Below are positions 1-5,127 of a DNA stretch of 5,127 bases, in pieces (within the stretch, counting starts at the first letter, position 1; each line of letters begins with the position of its first letter). The notes below the pieces were generated by a model, which saw only the letters and a list, made by a program, of their open reading frames with translations, had not been told where the DNA came from and did no database searches. The position numbers were made by a program, and so were the translations under genes. The stretch lies in the NCBI GenBank assembly GCA_964404235.1, contig CAYOJL010000119.1, forward strand, positions 1 through 5,127. Reading direction: 5' to 3'. Source of the DNA: CACEUX01 sp964404235. Its GTDB lineage: Bacteria > Fidelibacterota > Marinisomatia > Marinisomatales > UBA1611.

Positions 1-522
1 AGCCCATTTTGCATATGCATTAGCATCATGCCATGACACATGGATCACGGGATGGTCCATTTTATCTATGATAGAACTTTCAGGACCGTTTGGGTGCCTC
101 CAGCTGGCATTATCACACCATTTCCACCAACTAAGATCTTCAAGTGTTTGATCATCCAATAGATCGCTGCCATCAAATATCAGAGATCCTTTTCTTGATG
201 TTGAATCTCCTAATAGATCATCATAGTATTTAAATGGTCTTTCCGCAGTGGTCACATATCCAGTACTATTGACAAAATCACTGAATTGCCTAATTGTGAC
301 CTCATATTTATCCATCAAGAATGAAGATATAATGACCTTATGCTGAGGATATTCATCTGGAAAAGTTTTGGGATTAGTACTGCCCATCATAAACTCACCG
401 CCAGGGATCAATATCATATCAAAGACGAGATCCCGTTTATTTGGGCCATTGCCGCATGAAATGAATAGAATGGTTATTAGAGTCAGTATATAGTGCAGTT
501 TCAGAAAGGATTCATTGATCAT
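1..522 (-). CDS. Formylglycine-generating enzyme (SUMF1/FGE-sulfatase) family lipoprotein, N-terminal part
   Basis: The first 174 codons of a gene that runs off the left edge. Residues 1-23 look like a lipoprotein signal peptide: a hydrophobic stretch ending LFISC, with Cys23 as the predicted lipidated residue. The mature part shows the FGE-sulfatase fold: MILIPGGEFMMGS (36-48), DKYEVTIRQFSDFV (71-84), GYVTTAER (88-95), WRHPNGPES (141-149) and HPVIHVSWHDANAYAKWA (157-174). The GYVT..AER segment and the WRHP.GP.S motif resemble true SUMF1/FGE more than the EgtB or PvdO branches. The catalytic cysteines and the rest of the domain would lie outside the window, so enzyme activity cannot be judged. 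The ATG at 522 is well supported: an in-frame TAA lies three codons upstream, AAGAAGA sits five or fewer bases before it, and it overlaps the LRR gene stop as ATGA. Family members oxidise a sulfatase cysteine to formylglycine, but many bacterial lipoprotein members, such as GldK of the type IX machinery, are structural. The family is secure; the function is open. Confidence 0.9.
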   Translation of the reverse strand, partial: MINESFLKLHYILTLITILFISCGNGPNKRDLVFDMILIPGGEFMMGSTNPKTFPDEYPQHKVIISSFLMDKYEVTIRQFSDFVNSTGYVTTAERPFKYYDDLLGDSTSRKGSLIFDGSDLLDDQTLEDLSWWKWCDNASWRHPNGPESSIIDKMDHPVIHVSWHDANAYAKWA

Positions 523-2120
523 TTGATCTTCTTATTAAAGGAAGAATATATCTTAAGAAACTCATCATTATGAAAACAGACAGGTAAAGGTTCTCCAAAC
601 TCATTCTTTGAAACATCATAATAAATAAAATTTGCCCAATCATACCCTGATCCACACATTGTATCATGATCGATATCATCAAAATTGTTATCATTGAGCC
701 TGAAATATAAAAGATCCAATTTACTCATAAGAGGCTCTGGCACATTCCCTTCTAGCTTATTATCAAAAAGTCCTAAATATTTTAAGTTGGATAACGTAGT
801 AATCTCTTTTGGTATCGATCCGGTAAGTTCATTTTCAAATAAACCTATGGATATTAAGTTACTTGCATTGCCGAGTTCTTTAGGTATCGGTCCTTTGAAC
901 TGGTTACCGGACAGGCTTAAAAATTCTAGATCCTTAAGCTCACCTAGTTCTCTTGGTATAAAACCTGATATATTATTATTCCACAGATTTAAATATTCAA
1001 GAGCCTCAAGATCGCTTACAGACTCACTCAAATGACCCTCGATCTCATTATCACTGATATTAAGATGCGTCAAATTCTTAAGCATGAAAAGCTGATAAGG
1101 TAGTTCACTTGAGAAGTTATTGTTTGATAGCCATAGCTCTTCCAATGATGATGAAGCTCTGTATATCTCTTCCGGTAGCTTACCTGACAATTCATTATTG
1201 CTCACATTAAGTGATCTCAACTTCTTCAGTTCCCATAATACATCCGGCAACGTACCGGTTAAAAAGTTATTCTGAAGTCTTAATTCCTCGAGATTTAAAA
1301 GCTTACCTAATTCAGAAGGGATCTCACCAAATTTCTTACTTGAGGAAAGATCTAATTCTCTAGTATCTATCAGAGAATATTCTTGATCCCAGATAGTAAT
1401 ATAATGGTCTCCCTTTAATACGTTGCTGTATGATTCCAGTCCCCAGTGATCTTGCACTCCAACCTGGTAATAATAGACCGAGTCCATAGGTATGATAAAT
1501 AATGTATCGGCCTTTACCAGTATATCCTTTATAGCTACTTTATTATTCATGTTATTCAGTCGAGATCTATAGATCCTATAAAAGGAAAAATCATGATCAT
1601 GATTTTGCTTCCATCTTATTGTCAGCATATCGTCATATTCCACTGAAAGTAAGATTGGATCTTCTGGTGCCTTGGTCTCTAAAGTATGTGTGGATCTTTC
1701 ACCTTCGCTAACGAGACCATCTTGGTCCGTAACCAGGATCCAGAACCAATTCTCGATCTTTGGATCAAAATCATCCAGGTCATATACCGTTCTTTCTACA
1801 TCTGTGATCGTTGCTAACGTATCAATATTATCACTTTCACCGATCATCCTTAATAAAGTATACTTTTTGAAATCATTATCCTTGGATGTATCCCAATTAA
1901 TGGTCATCTGATCCTTATTATATTCTACAGAAGATATTGCTATTACCTCTGGCGGTGTTGGAGGAACGACTACCACAGGTTCAGGCTCTGGTTCAGGTAC
2001 GTATACTGCTACAGGTTCTGGTTCAGGCGGAGCTGGGGGTGTACCAGCACAGTCCCATAAAAAGATACCACCTGTAATAAAACAAATGTTAAGTGATCTA
2101 TTGACGAGATCCATTCTCAT
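519..2120 (-). CDS. Putative lipoprotein with Pro/Glu linker, two FN3-like domains and plant-type LRR array
   Basis: A complete 533-residue gene. Residues 1-24 resemble a signal peptide with a possible lipidation Cys24 in the context FLWDCAG. The Asp before the Cys is unusual, so lipidation is probable rather than certain. Residues 28-58 form a Pro/Glu/Val-rich linker (PEPEP units). Two fibronectin type III-like domains follow at about 59-150 and 151-238, with the shared patterns INWDTSKDNDFKKY and IRWKQNHDHDFSFY. Residues 251-513 are LRRs of the plant-specific type (LxxLxLxxNxLxGxIPxxLGxLxx): eight near-perfect 24-25 residue units between 277 and 469, with partial units on both sides. A cap carries Cys489 and Cys515. 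There is no type IX sorting domain, so the protein is probably held on the membrane through its N-terminus. Such LRRs bind proteins or glycans; the ligand is unknown. An in-frame TAA two codons upstream limits the start to 2120 or the next ATG at 2114. No good Shine-Dalgarno is seen, which fits coupling to the upstream gene that it overlaps by 23 nt. Confidence 0.9.
   Translation of the reverse strand: MRMDLVNRSLNICFITGGIFLWDCAGTPPAPPEPEPVAVYVPEPEPEPVVVVPPTPPEVIAISSVEYNKDQMTINWDTSKDNDFKKYTLLRMIGESDNIDTLATITDVERTVYDLDDFDPKIENWFWILVTDQDGLVSEGERSTHTLETKAPEDPILLSVEYDDMLTIRWKQNHDHDFSFYRIYRSRLNNMNNKVAIKDILVKADTLFIIPMDSVYYYQVGVQDHWGLESYSNVLKGDHYITIWDQEYSLIDTRELDLSSSKKFGEIPSELGKLLNLEELRLQNNFLTGTLPDVLWELKKLRSLNVSNNELSGKLPEEIYRASSSLEELWLSNNNFSSELPYQLFMLKNLTHLNISDNEIEGHLSESVSDLEALEYLNLWNNNISGFIPRELGELKDLEFLSLSGNQFKGPIPKELGNASNLISIGLFENELTGSIPKEITTLSNLKYLGLFDNKLEGNVPEPLMSKLDLLYFRLNDNNFDDIDHDTMCGSGYDWANFIYYDVSKNEFGEPLPVCFHNDEFLKIYSSFNKKIK
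576..1373 (-). repeat. Array of 24-residue plant-type leucine-rich repeats in the LRR lipoprotein
   Basis: Protein-level repeats in the gene at 519-2120. Units begin at residues 277, 301, 326, 350, 374, 398, 422 and 446. All are 24 residues long except the one at 301, which has 25. The clearest units read LEYLNLWNNNISGFIPRELG and LEFLSLSGNQFKGPIPKELG. Unit 326 (SSELP) and unit 350 (EGHLSES) depart most from the G-x-I-P core. The last part (470-513) changes to a non-canonical cap with two cysteines. At the DNA level the units are diverged, so this is not a recent tandem duplication. Confidence 0.88.
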
Positions 2121-2280
2121 TATTTTTTACATGTTCTTCCAGGGAAGATACCTTTAATTCAAGTTCAATTAATTGTATTCGCATAAGACCTAATTCTCTT
2201 AATTGTAACAAATTTAATATCAATAATATGAATATAGCTGTCCTTTGGCTATTAATAAGTGTTTTTAGCTGTTTGATCAT
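2098..2280 (-). CDS. Small single-pass membrane protein with coiled coil, 60 residues (unrecognised)
   Basis: I do not recognise a family. The N-terminus is basic (K3, K6, R13), followed by a short hydrophobic segment at about residues 14-27 (TAIFILLILNLLQL). Next comes a helix with a perfect 3-4 heptad series of hydrophobic residues, L30-M33-L37-L40-V44-L47-V51, and a polar tail. This predicts a protein with an inner cytoplasmic N-terminus, one membrane pass and a periplasmic coiled coil, in outline like very short FtsL/FtsB-type proteins, although length and sequence give no proof of kinship. It is first in a run with the LRR lipoprotein, whose start it overlaps by 23 nt. It sits about 28 nt below the likely transcription start, with only a weak AAAAGAG ten bases before the ATG. 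The position, the heptad pattern and the overlap argue for a real gene. The alternative is a long leader with a chance reading frame, and the membrane segment is short. Confidence 0.55.
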   Translation of the reverse strand: MIKQLKTLINSQRTAIFILLILNLLQLRELGLMRIQLIELELKVSSLEEHVKNNENGSRQ

Positions 2281-2315
2281 GTTATATACGCTCTTTTAGG
2301 CGCGAATCTATATGC

Positions 2316-2321
2316 ATTATA
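2316..2321 (-). promoter_or_regulatory. Candidate -10 element (TATAAT) of the three-gene operon
   Basis: On the minus strand the sequence GGGGTATAATGC holds a perfect sigma-70 type TATAAT. It would place the transcription start near 2308 and leave a leader of about 28 nt before the ATG at 2280. No convincing -35 hexamer is found at 16-18 bp spacing; ATAAGC, inside the terminator loop region, occupies the place. The promoter, if real, abuts the terminator of the upstream gene. The call rests on the single hexamer and its good position, and AT-rich DNA yields such matches by chance. Confidence 0.4.
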
Positions 2322-2325
2322 CCCC

Positions 2326-2361
2326 ATAAAAAAACCCCGCTTATAAACGGGGTTTTTTTAT
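2326..2361 (-). terminator. Symmetrical Rho-independent terminator below the large secreted protein gene
   Basis: A 14-bp perfect inverted repeat (2326-2339 with 2348-2361) around an 8-nt loop. The GC core is CCCCG/CGGGG, flanked by seven A on one side and seven T on the other. Read on the minus strand, the hairpin is followed by a seven-T run, and it begins 17 nt after the TAA at 2379-2381. It closes the upstream transcription unit. The A and T tracts make it work in principle in both directions, though no plus-strand gene is visible. Confidence 0.93.
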
Positions 2362-2378
2362 GAATTAAGTAATATAGT

Positions 2379-5127
2379 TTACTTTAACAATAGCATTTTA
2401 CGTACCTGAGAGAATTTACCAGCTTGGATCATATACATATACATTCCTGCAGATACATCCTCACCATTCTGATTCGTTGCATCCCATACCACCACTCTTC
2501 TTCCTGGATCATGAGTACCTTGTACTAATGTCCGGACCATTCTTCCCTTTATATCAAAGATACGAATACTTACTAACGCTCTTTCTGGAAGGTCATAGCG
2601 TATGGTCGTGACAGGATTAAAAGGATTAGGATAATTCTGGTATAGTGCATATGAATCAGGAATGATCTCTTCATCAATAGCAAGTACAGCAGCCTCAACT
2701 ATTTCTGAATATTCACTTACATTTCCTGAATGATCGATCGCAGATAATCGATAGAACTGTGGTTCATTGAGTATGTAATTTGGATCAAGATAAACAGTAT
2801 CGGTCAATGTGAATGTTTCATGCTCTCCAAAATCTTCTGTTAATGACTTATCCAGATCAAAATACTGAAAATCATCAGCGCTGGATAGATCCCATGAAAG
2901 ATGTATACCTTCATCCACGACCACGGCCTCTAGACCAGTCGGTGCTCCGGGAGCTAGATTATCCAATGAGTAACCACTCGATACATCTGATTCAAATGTA
3001 CCGGCATTCATAAATGCAATGACCTTGAATTGTGTCATCCCATCATCTTCTCCACTAGAATCAACCACTGTGGATACTTCAAAAACATAGCTTTCATCTC
3101 CATCTGCTGTACCGGTTACTGTACTGACCCATAGCGTACTGTCTTCGACCTCATCTAACCTAAAGATCGTGTAGAACTGATTATTCTCATCAGCATGGTC
3201 AAAGAATGAACGTTGGAACTCAACGTATACTCTACCACCCTCATCTTCTGGAACATCATCGACCGCTGTTATCCTTGGTTGGAAATAACGTGATTCTAAA
3301 TTAAAAGTATCACTAACGGTCGCACTACCATCATGAACCAATAATGGAAAATGATGGTTTCCTTCTTCAGGCGCATTACCTATTAACCTGCAAGGTTCAC
3401 ATTCAAGCGTGATCCAGTCAGGGTAATCAAACGAATCATCCAATGATATGGAAAGAGTATCCATATCTATATCATTGGCAAAGATAGGAATATCAAAATC
3501 CGAGCCAACCCCCACTAATGCAAATAGCTCCTCAAATTCTGGTGGATCATTGACCGGCAGAACTGTTAATTGAAACTCTTCTACATCCACTGCTCTACCC
3601 ATATTGTCATTCACTAGAACTGTGATGGTCGCCATACCATGCCAATTAAAGTGTGAGTTTAGATGAAGTACAGTATCTATCATCTCTGCTGTAATATAAT
3701 CATCAACTGAACTTGAAGCTTCAAATGATAGGTCCTCGCTATCAATGTCTGAAGCAGATACAACGATCGAAAGAGTTGAATCTTCATACATTGAGGTATC
3801 TGACAGACTTTCTAAGATCGGATCATCGTTAACAGGAAGAGTATTGATCACGATCAGAGCTGTATCAGAAAGCGGATCTGATTGCCCAGCTGTTGTACCA
3901 TTGTCCATCAAAACATATTCCATACTATCTGGTCCAAAATAATCAGGATCAGGAATATAACTAAGTATTCCATCCGTACGATCCAGGTCAAAAGAACCGT
4001 GGTTGAATTCCGATAGTGTTAAATACATAAGAGTCTGTTCATCATGGGCACCATTCAAACTATCACCATCATCCGCAGGGACCGTTGTTAATAAAGAATC
4101 ATCTTCATCAATATAATATATTTGATCATAGGCATTTGGAGGGTCATTCACCTCATTGACAGTGACGAAAAAAGATGCCGTATCAGATAATGAATTCTCA
4201 AGGGTCAATATAAGCTCAATGGTTGCATTTCCCGTCCAATCAGGTGCAGGCAATAATAATAGACTATCGTTTTCTACAGATGCATCTACTCCAGTCGTAT
4301 CACTGGTCACAGAAAAATTATACTCATAGCCAGGATAATCTGCATCTAGGGCTAAGTAGAGTTCTGAATCTTCATTGAGCGATGTATCAGGCATAGCCTC
4401 TAATAAGACCTGGTCAAATACTGATAGGGATACGGGTATATTCACTTGTGACTCATCAGGATCATCACTATATATAACTAGATCTGCTAAATAACTTCCC
4501 GATTCTAGATCAGATGCATTAAAACTAACATCCAATGTATCTGAAGCACCAACCGGGATAACGCCTGAATTTTCTGATGTCGATACCCATGAAATAGAAG
4601 GACTATCAAGAGTAATAATAATCAGACCATGGCCAGAACCAATATCAGCTTCATTATCCTGATTGTCTCCTACATTATATGAACCACCGCCACCACCACC
4701 ATCTGCATTCATAGAACCACCATGAGCTGCGCCAGCACCACCAGAATAACCACCACCGCCACCACCACCAAGCTTTGCACCAGCACCACCACCAAATCCA
4801 CCATCTCCACCAGTTCCGTTAAAATAATCTGAACCTTCGCCACCTAAACCTGTTGTGTTCAAACTGGTTCCACCTTGTGACCCAGAACCACCTCCTGTAG
4901 CATTATTCCCATTTGTAAACCACCCTGCACCACCACTTCCAGCATACCAGGTCCCACCTGTACCACCATTACCATTAGACCCAGGTACTCCATTAGCAGT
5001 TATGTCACCATTGGCAATATTTCCTTCCATTTCAATTGTTGCGGGGTTTCCATTATTACCATTCTCTCCTGTTTCACCTATTCCAGCTCCTCCACCGCCA
5101 CCACTAATAATGAATAGATCATTATTA
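2379..5127 (-). CDS. Large secreted multidomain protein: glycine-rich, cadherin-like, FN3 and type IX-like sorting domain; 5' end missing
   Basis: The frame is open to the right edge (32 codons upstream of the first ATG at 5030, no stop), so that ATG is internal and the true start lies outside. The residues below are counted from it. An ALK/LTK-type glycine-rich domain runs from the edge to 141. It opens DLFIISGGGGGAG, has GGGGGGYSGG and GGGGGGSY, and closes GHGLIIITL. Residues 143-204 are a choice-of-anchor/BACON-like Ig domain (SGSYLADLVIYSDDPDE). Residues 206-580 hold about four cadherin-like repeats joined by NEVNDPP, LPVNDDP and LPVNDPP, acidic and probably calcium-binding. Residues 584-690 are an unnamed beta-rich module (DVPEDEGGRVYVEFQRSFFD), and 692-783 an FN3 domain. 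Residues 796-883 are a FlgD-like/type IX sorting domain. It is probably exported across the outer membrane and displayed as an adhesin or matrix protein; ligand unknown. The only two cysteines form CEPC (544-547). It ends in its own terminator, apart from the next operon. Confidence 0.93.
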   Translation of the reverse strand, partial: NNDLFIISGGGGGAGIGETGENGNNGNPATIEMEGNIANGDITANGVPGSNGNGGTGGTWYAGSGGAGWFTNGNNATGGGSGSQGGTSLNTTGLGGEGSDYFNGTGGDGGFGGGAGAKLGGGGGGGYSGGAGAAHGGSMNADGGGGGGSYNVGDNQDNEADIGSGHGLIIITLDSPSISWVSTSENSGVIPVGASDTLDVSFNASDLESGSYLADLVIYSDDPDESQVNIPVSLSVFDQVLLEAMPDTSLNEDSELYLALDADYPGYEYNFSVTSDTTGVDASVENDSLLLLPAPDWTGNATIELILTLENSLSDTASFFVTVNEVNDPPNAYDQIYYIDEDDSLLTTVPADDGDSLNGAHDEQTLMYLTLSEFNHGSFDLDRTDGILSYIPDPDYFGPDSMEYVLMDNGTTAGQSDPLSDTALIVINTLPVNDDPILESLSDTSMYEDSTLSIVVSASDIDSEDLSFEASSSVDDYITAEMIDTVLHLNSHFNWHGMATITVLVNDNMGRAVDVEEFQLTVLPVNDPPEFEELFALVGVGSDFDIPIFANDIDMDTLSISLDDSFDYPDWITLECEPCRLIGNAPEEGNHHFPLLVHDGSATVSDTFNLESRYFQPRITAVDDVPEDEGGRVYVEFQRSFFDHADENNQFYTIFRLDEVEDSTLWVSTVTGTADGDESYVFEVSTVVDSSGEDDGMTQFKVIAFMNAGTFESDVSSGYSLDNLAPGAPTGLEAVVVDEGIHLSWDLSSADDFQYFDLDKSLTEDFGEHETFTLTDTVYLDPNYILNEPQFYRLSAIDHSGNVSEYSEIVEAAVLAIDEEIIPDSYALYQNYPNPFNPVTTIRYDLPERALVSIRIFDIKGRMVRTLVQGTHDPGRRVVVWDATNQNGEDVSAGMYMYMIQAGKFSQVRKMLLLK
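2382..2645 (-). other. FlgD-like / type IX secretion C-terminal sorting domain (region of the large gene)
   Basis: The last 88 codons of the large gene. They open YQNYPNPFNPVTTIRYDLPE and continue with VSIRIFDIKGRMVRTLV, VVVWDATNQNGEDVSAGMY and a basic, leucine-rich end QVRKMLLLK. This is the pattern of Por/type IX sorting domains in Bacteroidota, Ignavibacteria, Marinimicrobia and relatives. In known systems the domain is cleaved off and the cargo attached to the surface or released. No secretion machinery gene is in view. Confidence 0.88.
4608..5127 (-). repeat. Glycine-rich low-complexity coding region (ALK/LTK-type glycine-rich domain)
   Basis: Codons for a Gly/Asn/Ser/Ala-rich region, with triplet runs of CCA/CCG on the plus strand, the longest near 4683-4701 and 4750-4770. 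The spacing of the Gly clusters, the aromatic residues between them and the closing GHGLIIITL resemble the folded glycine-rich domain known from ALK/LTK receptors and from bacterial surface proteins, so it is a domain and not only simple sequence. The triplet runs could be prone to replication slippage. Confidence 0.75.

Noticed and set aside
512..694. Minus-strand open frame of 60 codons inside the end of the LRR gene
   Set aside because: Met/Ile-rich translation from AT-rich DNA, in another frame of the LRR gene; no motif or start signal.
685..1035. Plus-strand open frame of 116 codons opposite the LRR gene
   Set aside because: It mirrors the repetitive LRR codons, has no recognisable domain, and the opposite strand has a clear domain-bearing gene with regular repeats.
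1575..1615. Palindromic ATGATCAT cluster as an operator
   Set aside because: It lies inside the LRR gene within a run of Asp/His codons (NHDHDF), and similar GATC palindromes are frequent throughout the window.
1672..1911. Plus-strand open frame of 79 codons opposite the first FN3-like domain
   Set aside because: Antisense to well-patterned coding sequence, no domain, no upstream signal.
2281..2325. Possible riboswitch or leader RNA before the small gene
   Set aside because: The leader below the TATAAT is only about 28 nt and shows no stable fold beyond the separate terminator palindrome.
2813..3013. Plus-strand open frame of 66 codons opposite the FN3 domain of the large gene
   Set aside because: Antisense shadow with atypical composition and no motif.
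3745..3942. Plus-strand open frame of 65 codons opposite the cadherin-like repeats
   Set aside because: Antisense shadow of an acidic repeat protein; Ser/Ile-rich translation without domain or start signal.
4683..4770. Possible CRISPR or minisatellite array from the CCA-rich repeats
   Set aside because: The repeats are glycine codons in frame with a recognisable glycine-rich domain; there are no constant repeats with unique spacers.

Overview
All recognisable genes in this window lie on the minus strand, so the reading order is from the right edge (5127) to the left edge (1). Base composition is AT-rich (around 40% GC by eye). The organism looks like a Gram-negative member of the Fibrobacterota-Chlorobiota-Bacteroidota side of the tree, with Candidatus Marinimicrobia (SAR406) as my best guess. 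The reasons are a type IX-secretion-like C-terminal domain opening with NYPNPFNPVTTIRYDLPE, an adjacent 'DVPEDEGGRVYVEF' module that I associate from memory with that phylum, bacterial proteins with plant-type leucine-rich repeats, and weak Shine-Dalgarno signals. The phylum is an inference; no marker gene is present.

Right part (2379-5127): the C-terminal 915 residues of a large secreted multidomain protein whose N-terminus lies beyond the window. It has an ALK/LTK-type glycine-rich domain, a choice-of-anchor Ig-like domain, about four cadherin-like repeats, an unnamed beta-rich linker, a fibronectin type III domain and a FlgD-like/type IX sorting domain. It ends in a strong symmetrical hairpin terminator (2326-2361).

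Middle and left part (1-2325): a second transcription unit that probably starts at a TATAAT element (2316-2321) directly beside the terminator. It holds three tightly overlapping genes. The first is a 60-residue protein with one hydrophobic segment and a heptad-patterned coiled coil. The second is a 533-residue putative lipoprotein with a Pro/Glu linker, two fibronectin-like domains and an array of 24-residue plant-type LRRs. The third is the first 174 residues of a lipoprotein of the formylglycine-generating enzyme (SUMF1) family. The overlaps are 23 nt and 4 nt (ATGA), which points to translational coupling and joint function at the cell envelope.

The window as a whole encodes envelope-anchored or surface-secreted proteins with adhesive and recognition domains. 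The most interesting unit is the microprotein / LRR lipoprotein / FGE-like lipoprotein operon, whose joint function I cannot name. I see no tRNA, rRNA, CRISPR array, insertion sequence or phage gene. The only non-coding stretch, 2281-2378, is filled by the terminator and the promoter candidate.
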